A stretch of DNA of 29,047 bases, from NCBI GenBank assembly GCA_904420155.1, contig CAJFUH010000077.1, positions 1 through 29,047 of the forward strand. The letters run 5' to 3'. The notes under the pieces were generated by a model. It was given only the letters and a program-made list of their open reading frames with translations. It had not been told where the DNA came from and did no database searches. This stretch comes from an uncultured Clostridia bacterium (lineage in GTDB: Bacteria > Bacillota > Clostridia > Oscillospirales > Acutalibacteraceae). A program made the position numbers and the translations under genes. How positions within the stretch are numbered: the stretch's first letter is position 1; each line of letters begins with the position of its first letter. Positions 21,964 to 29,047 of this stretch are shown here, piece by piece.

Positions 21964-22536
21964 GTGAAAGCACGGCATATGCAGACTAGAAAAAAGGAAA
22001 AGAAGCGGGAGGGAAATGCTCCCGGTGGTGTTGCATGCTGCTTTGAATGGATGGAAGCGGTTGTAGGGATACTTCTTCTAGTAACGGTGTTTTTCACTTT
22101 TTTGTGTGGGTTAAAGCGGGTGGACAATGATTCTATGGAACCGGCCCTTTATCCGGAGGATCTGGTTTTGACGACGGATTTCTTTTATCAGCCCCAATCC
22201 CAGGATATGGTATTGATATCCGGCGTCAATGAGGAAAAAATGCGGATAGAACGAGTTGTCGCCTTGGAAGGGCAGACGGTTGACATCTCTGTAAACGGCG
22301 AAATGTATGTGGACGGAGAGGTAGTGGGAAAAACTAATCAGAAACAAATCCAAGACACAGATCCTGTGATCCTCCACTCATTTCAAGTCCCAGAGGGATT
22401 TGTATTTGTGACGGAAGACCATAAAGGGCTTTTCCAAGAAGAGGATTGGGAACAGGATGTAGTAGATAAACGCCGTATAAAGGGCAAAGTAGAAGCGGTG
22501 GTGTTCCCGTTTGACCGGATACAAAAGATAGGATGA
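21964..22536 (+). CDS. Degenerate signal peptidase I paralogue lacking the catalytic lysine
   Basis: A 190-residue homologue of the preceding LepB with a basic cytoplasmic tail, one membrane segment (about 31-48), and the serine box VDNDSMEPAL (S57) intact. Aligned on the shared ERVxALEGQTVDI block, the position of the catalytic lysine (K94 in LepB) is glutamate here (E96 in MRIERVVALEGQ). The later GDxRxxSxDSR box is also lost, replaced by TEDHKGLFQEEDWEQ. Other structure, including YVDGE and a hydrophobic core, is kept, and the frame is undamaged, so it looks like a maintained inactive or altered enzyme rather than a decaying gene. The start GTG at 21964 has AAGGAG about ten bases upstream. 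Confidence 0.85.
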   Translation: MKARHMQTRKKEKKREGNAPGGVACCFEWMEAVVGILLLVTVFFTFLCGLKRVDNDSMEPALYPEDLVLTTDFFYQPQSQDMVLISGVNEEKMRIERVVALEGQTVDISVNGEMYVDGEVVGKTNQKQIQDTDPVILHSFQVPEGFVFVTEDHKGLFQEEDWEQDVVDKRRIKGKVEAVVFPFDRIQKIG

Positions 22537-22812
22537 GTTTTGGGTGATTAATAAAAATTGATACGGGTATTATATGGCCAGAAGCATTACTATTGCGGCA
22601 TTTTTTCTTCCGTAGGAAAGTGGATTTGCGGGGCGCAATGGTAAAGGGTTTCTGGCCCATTCTTATTTGGGGTGTTAAGAGCCTCCGCAAAGAACCATTT
22701 GCTAATGGGTCCTATTGCGTTTCTGTGGGGAATATGATGCCCGTTACGAAAATCACAGGGACAAAAAACAGGCTATTTTAAATTATAAGGTATGGGATAC
22801 GAGGAGGAAGAC
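22537..22812 (+). other. Interval between the lepB paralogue and rbgA, no gene recognised
   Basis: About 276 bases with no convincing promoter, terminator or RNA. A 62-codon open frame (22593-22781) has no ribosome binding site and no recognisable protein pattern. A short TTCC-GTA-GGAA stem occurs near 22609-22619. This long spacer inside an otherwise tight gene run may have been left by a lost gene. Confidence 0.4.
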
Positions 22813-23682
22813 ATGATGAGTGAGATACAATCTATTCAATGGTTTCCCGGCCATATGACAAGAACCAAACGAAAAATACAGGATAGCTTAAAACTGGTGG
22901 AAGCGGTAGCGGAAATCATAGACGCCCGGATTCCGGTAAGCAGCCGCAATCCCGATTTGGATCAATTGGTCCAGTCCAAACCTCGGATCATTTTGCTTAA
23001 TAAATGTGATATGGCGGATCCGGTACAAACGGCAAAATGGATCGCTTATTTCCAAGGGAAGGGCGCTTATGCGCTGGCGGTAGACTGTAAGTCCGGAAAA
23101 GGGTTACAAGGATTTATGCCTTTGGTCCGGTCGGTGTTGGCGGATCAAATAGAAGCCTGGAAAACAAAAGGTATGGTAGGCCGGAGTATCCGTGTGATGG
23201 TGGTGGGAATCCCCAATGTGGGGAAATCCTCTTTTATTAATAAGATGTCCAAATCCAGTAAGGTAAAAGTGGAGGACCGCCCTGGGGTAACCCGCGGCAA
23301 CCAATGGGTGACGATCGCCAAAGGGTTTGACTTGCTGGATACCCCCGGGGTACTGTGGCCTAAGTTTGAAGATCCGGCGGTGGGAGAAAAACTGGCGTTT
23401 ACCGGGGCGGTAAAAGATCAGATCATGGATACCGAGCAGCTGGCAGGCCGCTTGTTAGAATTATTGGCGGCGCGCTATCCCCATTCTTTACAGGAGAGGT
23501 ATAAGATACAGGCTTCCGACACAGAAGGAAAACCCGGCTATGAACTGTTGGAGGCTGTAGGCCGGAAACGGGGAATGCTGATTTCCGGAGGAGAGATTGA
23601 TACCGAGCGGGCGGCAATGATGGTACTGGACGAGTTCCGGGGGGGAAAATTAGGGAAGATTACCCTGGAAACAGTGAAATAG
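22813..23682 (+). CDS. rbgA: Ribosome biogenesis GTPase RbgA (YlqF)
   Basis: A 289-residue circularly permuted GTPase needed for late 50S subunit assembly. The motif order is that of the family: G4 NKCD (63-66) precedes G1 GIPNVGKS (132-139) and G3 DTPG (176-179). The N-terminus IQWFPGHM is diagnostic. AGGAGG at 22802-22807 serves ATG 22813 or ATG 22816, which differ by one residue; the upstream ATG at 22792 precedes this site and is unlikely. Linkage to rplS and rnhB is conserved in Firmicutes. Confidence 0.95.
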   Translation: MMSEIQSIQWFPGHMTRTKRKIQDSLKLVEAVAEIIDARIPVSSRNPDLDQLVQSKPRIILLNKCDMADPVQTAKWIAYFQGKGAYALAVDCKSGKGLQGFMPLVRSVLADQIEAWKTKGMVGRSIRVMVVGIPNVGKSSFINKMSKSSKVKVEDRPGVTRGNQWVTIAKGFDLLDTPGVLWPKFEDPAVGEKLAFTGAVKDQIMDTEQLAGRLLELLAARYPHSLQERYKIQASDTEGKPGYELLEAVGRKRGMLISGGEIDTERAAMMVLDEFRGGKLGKITLETVK

Positions 23683-23695
23683 AGGAGGGGAGAAA

Positions 23696-24304
23696 ATGGA
23701 TTGGCTTTCCTATGAGAAGCAGGCCTACGGAAAAGGGTATTCCGTGGTGTGCGGAGTGGACGAAGCGGGACGGGGGCCTCTGGCCGGCCCTGTCTATGCG
23801 GCGGCTGTTATTTTGCCGCCGGACGCTCACATAGAAGGAGTGAACGATTCCAAAAAATTGAGCGAAAAGAAGCGGGAAACTCTTTTTGATATCATCCGGC
23901 AGACAGCGGTATCCAGTTGCATCGCCAGCGCCAGCGTAGAGGAAATTGATACGCATAATATTTTAAACGCTACCTATCTGGCTATGCAGCGGGCGGTGGC
24001 GGGATTGTCGCCGCAGCCGCAGATGGTTTTGGTGGATGGCAATCGTTTGCCATCCTTGCCTATGGAAGCGCAGGCCATTGTAAAAGGGGATTCCCTTTCC
24101 CTCTCCATTGCGGCGGCCTCTATTCTGGCAAAGGTCAGCCGGGACCGTTATATGAAAGAACTGGCGCGGCAGTATCCCCAATATCAGTTGGAGAAGCACA
24201 AGGGCTATGGAACCAAGTTGCACCGGGAGTTGATCCGACAATACGGGCCTTCCCCTATCCACCGCAAGACCTTCCTAAAGAAAATATTGGGGGAGTCTTT
24301 GTGA
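23696..24304 (+). CDS. rnhB: Ribonuclease HII
   Basis: A 202-residue nuclease that cleaves RNA in RNA-DNA hybrids and removes single ribonucleotides from DNA. The active site motif VDEAGRGPLAGPV (D22, E23) and D114 (LVDGNRLP) and D132 (KGDSLSLSIAAASILAKVSRD) are all present. The start ATG follows GAGGAGGGGAG. The stop overlaps yraN in a GTGA junction, and the rbgA stop lies 13 bases upstream, so the three genes are probably translated from one mRNA. Confidence 0.96.
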   Translation: MDWLSYEKQAYGKGYSVVCGVDEAGRGPLAGPVYAAAVILPPDAHIEGVNDSKKLSEKKRETLFDIIRQTAVSSCIASASVEEIDTHNILNATYLAMQRAVAGLSPQPQMVLVDGNRLPSLPMEAQAIVKGDSLSLSIAAASILAKVSRDRYMKELARQYPQYQLEKHKGYGTKLHRELIRQYGPSPIHRKTFLKKILGESL

Positions 24305-24687
24305 ACCGATCTAAGGAAAAGGGGACATGGGGAGAAGGGATCGCAGCCCGTTATTTAAGCCGCAAAGGCTATCGGGTGACGGCCCGCAATTACAGTTCCC
24401 GTTATGGGGAAATAGACATAATCGCCCAGAATACCCAATACATTGTTTTTGCCGAAGTAAAGTTGCGCAGGCGGGGAGATTCCGTTTCTCCCGCCGAAAC
24501 CGTTACCTGGACAAAACAGAAAAAGATTATCCAAACAGCATTGGTTTATCTGTCAAAATACCCCACGGAATTACAGCCGCGATTTGATATCATAGAGATT
24601 CTGGAGCAGGGTGTGCAAGAAGGCTATTGCAGGCTCCGACAGATAGAAAACGCTTTTTCTTTGGAGGTTGGCGATGGAATTTTTTGA
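24301..24687 (+). CDS. YraN family (UPF0102) endonuclease-like protein
   Basis: A 128-residue protein of the UPF0102/YraN family, with the restriction-endonuclease-like core: E12 in GEGIAARYL, GEIDIIA (E37, D39) and VFAEVKLRR (E52, K54). It is thought to be a Holliday junction resolvase-like nuclease, but its physiological role is not firmly established. The start GTG at 24301 overlaps rnhB; the rnhB-yraN pairing is very common. The stop overlaps the next gene by 14 bases. Confidence 0.88.
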   Translation: MNRSKEKGTWGEGIAARYLSRKGYRVTARNYSSRYGEIDIIAQNTQYIVFAEVKLRRRGDSVSPAETVTWTKQKKIIQTALVYLSKYPTELQPRFDIIEILEQGVQEGYCRLRQIENAFSLEVGDGIF

Positions 24688-25600
24688 TTTGCATTGTGAC
24701 ACATTATATGAAACCGTCATGCAGGATTGCGGTTTATACGAAAACGATTTGCAATTATCCATCCAGCGGGGGAAGGACTGCCGTCCATGGATACAGTGCT
24801 TTGCGGTCTGGATCCCGGACGAATGCCGGGAACGAAAAGCATTTACCTTATTTAATCGGGCGGTACACAAATTTCAAGCGGAACTGGAAGACCATCCGGA
24901 TGAAATCATGCAGTGTTCTTCCGGGGAAGAGCTGCGCCGGGCGGTGGAGCAGAAAAAGGTGGGCGCCGTTCTCACTGTGGAGGGGGGAGGCGTGCTGGGA
25001 GGAGATCTTTCCAACCTGGCTTATTTAGCCGACTGCGGCGTTAAAATGATGACGCTCACTTGGAACGGATCGTGTGAAATTGGGGATGGAGCCTTGGTGA
25101 AACATCCTTCCGGATTAACAGAGTTCGGCCGACAAGTGGTCCGCAACATGGAAGCATATAAAATGGCGGTAGATATCTCTCACGCCAGCGACCCGCTTTT
25201 TTATGAGGTAGCTGAGATGGCTACCAGACCTTTGGTGGCCTCCCATTCCAATTCCAGAGCAGTGTGTTCTCATCCCAGAAATCTTACCGATGAACAGTTT
25301 GGTATGATCCGTGACAGCGGGGGATTGGTCGGCTTGAATTTCTATCCCGCTTTTTTGGAAAATAGCGGAGAGGCCAGCTATCTTTCTGTGTTAAAACACG
25401 CGGAACATTTTCTCTCTTTAGGAGGGGAGGAGACCTTGAGCATTGGCAGTGATTTTGATGGGGCGGATATGCCCAATGGTATCCGGGGAATCCAGGATAT
25501 CGGCCGCCTGTACGAGGCTTTTTTGAAGCATGGTTACAAGGAAGATATTGTGAAAGCCATTTTTTTTGAGAATGCCTATAAATTCTTTTTAAGACTTTGA
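24674..25600 (+). CDS. Membrane dipeptidase family (peptidase M19)
   Basis: A 308-residue amidohydrolase-fold zinc dipeptidase. The ligands are visible: H7 and D9 in FDLHCDT, E103 in VEGG, H170 in DISHAS, H191 in VASHSNSRAV, and the GSDFDG motif near the C-terminus. Family members hydrolyse dipeptides, including those with a C-terminal D-residue, so peptide recycling is a likely role. Despite the family name there is no signal peptide or membrane segment. The ATG at 24674 follows GGAGG by six bases; TTG 24668 is less likely. The TGA stop forms part of the thrC -35 element. Confidence 0.9.
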   Translation: MEFFDLHCDTLYETVMQDCGLYENDLQLSIQRGKDCRPWIQCFAVWIPDECRERKAFTLFNRAVHKFQAELEDHPDEIMQCSSGEELRRAVEQKKVGAVLTVEGGGVLGGDLSNLAYLADCGVKMMTLTWNGSCEIGDGALVKHPSGLTEFGRQVVRNMEAYKMAVDISHASDPLFYEVAEMATRPLVASHSNSRAVCSHPRNLTDEQFGMIRDSGGLVGLNFYPAFLENSGEASYLSVLKHAEHFLSLGGEETLSIGSDFDGADMPNGIRGIQDIGRLYEAFLKHGYKEDIVKAIFFENAYKFFLRL

Positions 25601-25625
25601 CAGAACGCCAGTTGTGGTATACAAT
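25597..25625 (+). promoter_or_regulatory. Sigma-A promoter for thrC
   Basis: TTGACA (25597-25602), a 17-base spacer and TACAAT (25620-25625). The -35 element overlaps the stop codon of the M19 gene, the same arrangement as at recN-tyrS. Confidence 0.82.
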
Positions 25626-25631
25626 GAATGG

Positions 25632-25810
25632 ATGAATCGAGAAGTAATCGGCCGGTATCTCAGAGGCAAAACGTCCCATAAGATACCAAACAAGGAAAGA
25701 CAGAAGCGAAGGGCCTTTCTGAATAGGAAAAAGGGTGCTTTTGCTTCATTTTGTAAATTGGTTTACTCATGGAAAAGATATACTGAGCCGGTGGAAAGAG
25801 GGAACAAGCA
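25632..25810 (+). promoter_or_regulatory. thrC leader with two stems
   Basis: A 180-base untranslated leader. GGTATCT (25654-25660) pairs with AGATACC (25681-25687), and GAAGCGAAGG (25703-25712) pairs with CTTTTGCTTC (25738-25747) with two G:T wobbles, followed by ATTTTG. The second could act as a weak attenuator. There is no T-box sequence and no run of threonine codons in an obvious leader peptide. Confidence 0.4.
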
Positions 25811-27322
25811 ATGAACTATAATAGTACAAGAAACAGCTCTGTAGTTGTTTCAGCGGCGCAAGCCATTGCACAGGGGATCTCTAAGGAAGGGGGGCTTTTC
25901 GTCCCTGGGCAGTTGCCCCATTATACCTATGAGGATTTGAGGGCGTTAAAGGAACTGGATTATGTGGGCAGGGCTCAGCGTATTTTGTCCGATTTTCTCA
26001 CGGACTTTACGCCGGAAGAAATTCAGGAGAGCGTGGAGAAGGCCTATGCGCCGGAAAAATTCGGCGGCGATAATCCCGCGCCCCTCACCCTGCTGCAAAA
26101 CAACGATAAAAATATGTATCTGATGGAATTATGGCATGGTCCGACCTGTGCCTTTAAGGATATGGCTTTACAGTTGCTTCCCCATCTTTTGACCAAATCC
26201 CTGCAAAAGACCTATGCGGGAAAGACGGCGGTCATCCTGGTGGCTACGTCCGGTGATACCGGAAAAGCGGCTCTGGAAGGCTTTAAGGATGTAGAAGGCA
26301 CCAAGATCCTGGTGTTTTACCCGGAAGACGGCGTCAGCCCTATGCAAAAACGCCAAATGAATACCCAGGAGGGCAACAATGTCAGCGTATGCGCTATCGA
26401 GGGGAATTTTGACGACGCGCAAACCGGCGTGAAGAGGATTTTTACTGATCCCGAAACCGCAAAGCTATTGGAGAAGCATAATATGCTGTTTTCCAGCGCT
26501 AATTCTATTAACTGGGGACGCCTGTTGCCTCAGATTGTCTACTACTTCTCCGCTTACTGCGATCTCATGAACACCGGCGAAATGGATTATGAAGGGGAAG
26601 AAATCAATATTGTAGTTCCCACGGGAAACTTTGGAAATATTCTGGCCGCATATTATGCGAAAGAAATGGGTTTGCCTGTGCACAAATTGATTTGCGCTTC
26701 CAATTCCAACAATGTGCTCACTGATTTTATCCGTACCGGCACGTATGACAAGAACAGAAATTTCTATACCACCATTTCACCTTCCATGGATATCTTGGTG
26801 TCCAGCAATTTGGAACGCCTGTTGTATCATCTTACAGGGAGAGACGATAAAAAGGTAAGCCAGTGGATGAAACAGCTCGCAGAGACCGGCAAATATACGG
26901 TGGATGACGACGTAAAAGCCAAGATCCAGGAGTTGTTCTACAGCGGCTATTGTGATGACCAAGGCACGGAGCAAACCATTAAGATGTTGTACGATACGGA
27001 AAATTATCTGTGCGATACCCATACCGCAGTAGCTGTTCATGTTTATGATCAATATATAGCAGAGACCGATGACAAACAAACTCCTACTGTGATCGCTTCT
27101 ACCGCTAGCCCTTACAAGTTTGCCGCCAGTGTACTGGAAGCTCTCACCGGGGAGAAAAGCCAACGGGATGAATTTTCCATGGTGGAGGAGCTTTCCGCCG
27201 TCAGTTCTACGGCGATTCCCCAGCCTATTGCTCAGTTAAAAGAGAAAACCCAGCGTTTCCAGCAGGTATGCGGTATTTCTGACATGCGTAAAGTTGTATT
27301 GGAGATGCTGCACATCCAGTAA
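25811..27322 (+). CDS. thrC: Threonine synthase
   Basis: A 503-residue PLP enzyme that converts O-phosphohomoserine to threonine. The PLP lysine is K116 in GPTCAFKDMAL, and the phosphate-binding loop is ATSGDTGKAAL. The N-terminus (STRN...GGLFVP) and the length are those of the longer (Gram-negative and yeast type) class of threonine synthase. The start ATG follows AAAGAGGG by about eight bases. A metallophosphoesterase follows after 22 bases and is probably cotranscribed. Confidence 0.95.
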   Translation: MNYNSTRNSSVVVSAAQAIAQGISKEGGLFVPGQLPHYTYEDLRALKELDYVGRAQRILSDFLTDFTPEEIQESVEKAYAPEKFGGDNPAPLTLLQNNDKNMYLMELWHGPTCAFKDMALQLLPHLLTKSLQKTYAGKTAVILVATSGDTGKAALEGFKDVEGTKILVFYPEDGVSPMQKRQMNTQEGNNVSVCAIEGNFDDAQTGVKRIFTDPETAKLLEKHNMLFSSANSINWGRLLPQIVYYFSAYCDLMNTGEMDYEGEEINIVVPTGNFGNILAAYYAKEMGLPVHKLICASNSNNVLTDFIRTGTYDKNRNFYTTISPSMDILVSSNLERLLYHLTGRDDKKVSQWMKQLAETGKYTVDDDVKAKIQELFYSGYCDDQGTEQTIKMLYDTENYLCDTHTAVAVHVYDQYIAETDDKQTPTVIASTASPYKFAASVLEALTGEKSQRDEFSMVEELSAVSSTAIPQPIAQLKEKTQRFQQVCGISDMRKVVLEMLHIQ

Positions 27323-27344
27323 GCTGGATAATAAGGGGGAATTC

Positions 27345-28034
27345 ATGGCACTTTTTACAATAGCGGATCTACATCTGTCTTTTGGATGCGATAAGCCGAT
27401 GGACGTCTTTCCGGGATGGAAGGACTATACCGCCCGTCTGGAGAAAAACTGGAGAGCGGTAGTCAGCGATCAAGATACAGTGGTCATCGCAGGGGATATT
27501 TCCTGGGCAATGAAGCTGGAAGAGACCGAAGCGGATTTTTCTTTTTTGGAATCCCTGCCAGGAAAGAAATGGCTGCTCAAAGGAAACCATGATTACTGGT
27601 GGACCACTCGAAAAAAGATGGAAGCCTATCTCAAGGAAAAGGGATTTTCTTCCCTAGGGATCCTGTTTAATTCTGCGGAAGCCGTGGGGGATGTGAGCAT
27701 TTGCGGGACCAGAGGCTGGTTTTACGATGCGGAGAGCGATGCTGATAAAAAAGTCTTGAACAGAGAAGTAGGTCGCCTCAATACCTCTATTGCTCTGGCA
27801 AAGGCCACAGGGAAGGAACCGGTTGTATTTCTCCACTACCCTCCAGTTTATGGAGAAGCCGAATGTCAAGAAATTTTGCAGGTACTACTTGAACAGGATA
27901 TCAAACAGTGTTATTATGGACACATTCATGGAGGTTTTGCCGCAAAAAAAGCGGTGACGGGTTATTATAAAGGGATAGATCTGCACTTGATTTCGTGCGA
28001 TTTTACAGGTTTTATGCCGATTTTAATCCGATAA
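27345..28034 (+). CDS. Calcineurin-like metallophosphoesterase
   Basis: A 229-residue two-metal phosphoesterase. All family blocks are seen in order: ADLHL (D8, H10), GDISW (D51), KGNHDYWW (N81, H82), LHYPP and GHIHGG. The physiological substrate is unknown; this bacterial subgroup is usually annotated only as phosphohydrolase. The ATG at 27345 follows AAGGGGGA by about five bases; the frame is open upstream into thrC, but that part is not family-like. Predicted to be cytoplasmic. Confidence 0.88.
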   Translation: MALFTIADLHLSFGCDKPMDVFPGWKDYTARLEKNWRAVVSDQDTVVIAGDISWAMKLEETEADFSFLESLPGKKWLLKGNHDYWWTTRKKMEAYLKEKGFSSLGILFNSAEAVGDVSICGTRGWFYDAESDADKKVLNREVGRLNTSIALAKATGKEPVVFLHYPPVYGEAECQEILQVLLEQDIKQCYYGHIHGGFAAKKAVTGYYKGIDLHLISCDFTGFMPILIR

Positions 28035-28087
28035 TATCACATTTTGACTATTTTAGAAAAAATGTGGTAAATAGTATTCCTTTATGG

Positions 28088-28093
28088 TATAAT
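28088..28093 (+). promoter_or_regulatory. Probable -10 element for tig
   Basis: TATAAT about 40 bases before the tig start, with only a weak -35 match (TGGTAA) at 17 bases. Upstream, CACATTTT (28038-28045) and AAAATGTG (28059-28066) form an inverted repeat without a T-run, which may be a weak terminator or an operator. TTGACT at 28044 lacks a good partner. Confidence 0.5.
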
Positions 28094-28133
28094 TATTTAG
28101 ATATTTTGCATTTTTGCAGGAGGATGACAAAAA

Positions 28134-29047
28134 ATGAGCCTGAAAGCATCAAACAAAATCGATACCAATCGTTATGAGTTAGAGGTACAAGTGGACGCGG
28201 AAACATTTGAAAAAGCCGTTAACGACACTTATCTCAAAGAGCGCAAGAAAATCTCTCTGCCCGGTTTCCGTAAGGGAAAAGCGCCCCGTGCTATGGTGGA
28301 GAAGATGTACGGCGAGAGCACCTTCTATGAAGGCGCAGTGAACGCTTTGTATCCGGCCGCTTTGGACGCTGCGATTAAAGAAGCGGGCCTGGATGTGATT
28401 GATGACAAAATCGATTTTGACATGAAGGAAATTGGCAAGCAGGGCTTTACTTTTACTGCTGCCGTTACGACCAAACCGGAAGTAGAGATGGAAAATTACA
28501 AGGGTTTGGAACTCACGAAGAAACCGGAAGAAGTAACCGATGAGGATGTGGATGCGGAAGTTGCTAAGGTACAGGAGCGCAACGCCCGCCTGGTATCCGT
28601 GGAAGATAGAGCTGCTGAGAACGGCGACGTGGCAGTGATCGACTTTGAAGGATTTATCGATGGAAACGCCTTTGAAGGCGGTAAAGGGGTAGGATATAGC
28701 CTGACTTTGGGCAACGGTCAGTTTATTCCCGGTTTTGAGGATCAGATCGTAGGCCACAATGTAGAGGATGAGTTCGACGTGGTTGTCACTTTCCCGGAGG
28801 ATTATCATGTAGAGGATCTGAAAGGAAAGGAAGCTACTTTTAAGGTGAAACTGCATGACATCAAGAAGAAGGAACTGCCCGCTGTGGACGATGAGTTTGT
28901 AAAAGATGTCAGCGAGTTTGACACCCTGGATGATTACAAGGCCGATTTGAGAAAGAAGCTGGAGACAAAGCGCAAGGAGGAAGTAGAGGATGATCTGGAA
29001 AATCAGATCATCGATCAACTGATCGAGCGTATGAAAGCGGAGATTCC
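28134..29047 (+). CDS. tig: Trigger factor (partial, C-terminus outside window)
   Basis: The first 304 codons of trigger factor, the ribosome-bound chaperone that meets nascent chains at the tunnel exit. The ribosome-docking signature GFRKGKAP (44-51) lies in the N-terminal domain. An FKBP-type peptidyl-prolyl isomerase domain follows (about 150-240, with DFEGFIDG, FEGGKG and IPGFEDQIVG), and the start of the helical C-terminal domain is visible. The ATG at 28134 has AGGAGG ten bases upstream. The frame runs open to the end of the window. In Clostridia tig is usually followed by clpP and clpX, which would lie just outside. Confidence 0.96.
   Translation, partial: MSLKASNKIDTNRYELEVQVDAETFEKAVNDTYLKERKKISLPGFRKGKAPRAMVEKMYGESTFYEGAVNALYPAALDAAIKEAGLDVIDDKIDFDMKEIGKQGFTFTAAVTTKPEVEMENYKGLELTKKPEEVTDEDVDAEVAKVQERNARLVSVEDRAAENGDVAVIDFEGFIDGNAFEGGKGVGYSLTLGNGQFIPGFEDQIVGHNVEDEFDVVVTFPEDYHVEDLKGKEATFKVKLHDIKKKELPAVDDEFVKDVSEFDTLDDYKADLRKKLETKRKEEVEDDLENQIIDQLIERMKAEI

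Noticed and set aside
22593..22781. 62-codon open frame between the lepB paralogue and rbgA
   Set aside because: No ribosome binding site, no recognisable domain; best treated as non-coding.
25632..25810. T-box before thrC
   Set aside because: There is no TGGNACCGCG-type sequence or specifier loop in this leader.
28179..29018. Long open frame on the minus strand (279 codons)
   Set aside because: It lies antisense to tig, whose family motifs are unmistakable; the frame is a shadow of tig codon usage.

Overview
The window reads as a chromosomal housekeeping segment of an anaerobic, low-to-mid-GC Firmicute of class Clostridia, probably of the Oscillospiraceae/Ruminococcaceae type. This is inferred from a tyrosine T-box, sigma-A promoters of TTGACA-17-TATAAT type, strong AGGAGG ribosome binding sites, a ThiH-type (anaerobic) thiamine-thiazole pathway, an NfnAB-type ferredoxin transhydrogenase and the rplS-lepB-rbgA-rnhB-yraN order. 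GTG and TTG starts are common. There are no rRNA or tRNA genes, CRISPR arrays, insertion sequences or phage genes. All genes except one are on the + strand.

Layout. 1-1369: end of xseA, then xseB and ispA, overlapping, with a terminator. 1499-7282: promoter and a tight operon dxs-tlyA-nadK-argR-recN (isoprenoids, rRNA methylation, NADP supply, arginine repression, DNA repair). 7279-8969: promoter, tyrosine T-box leader, tyrS and a terminator that can work in both directions. 9081-9679: the only minus-strand gene, an SF0329-like protein of unknown function with its own promoter. 9741-13482: promoter, a leader hairpin that looks like a terminator, and thiS-thiF-thiG-thiH-tenI (thiazole branch of thiamine synthesis). 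13483-13886: a gene-free 404 bp with two promoters, a very strong hairpin and a 20-bp dyad, leading into nfnA-nfnB. 16133-17893: terminator, then an M23 (SpoIVFA-like) and M50 (SpoIVFB-like) membrane protease pair and its terminator. 18019-20698: promoter, a probable 19-codon leader peptide, a TIGR03960-type B12-binding radical SAM protein and its DUF2344 partner. 20771-21304: promoter, L19 leader RNA, rplS, terminator. 21336-25600: lepB, a degenerate lepB paralogue, rbgA, rnhB, yraN and an M19 dipeptidase. 25597-28034: promoter, leader with two stems, thrC and a metallophosphoesterase. 28088-end: trigger factor gene tig, cut by the window edge.

No large undescribed system is evident. The least ordinary items are the second signal-peptidase homologue, which keeps the catalytic serine but has glutamate where its neighbour has the catalytic lysine; the hairpin-terminator that begins at the transcription start of the thi operon; the structured nfn upstream region; the probable leader peptide before the radical SAM gene; and the ThiF protein with a fused ThiS-like domain. 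All functions are assigned by reading motifs and family resemblance, with no database search.
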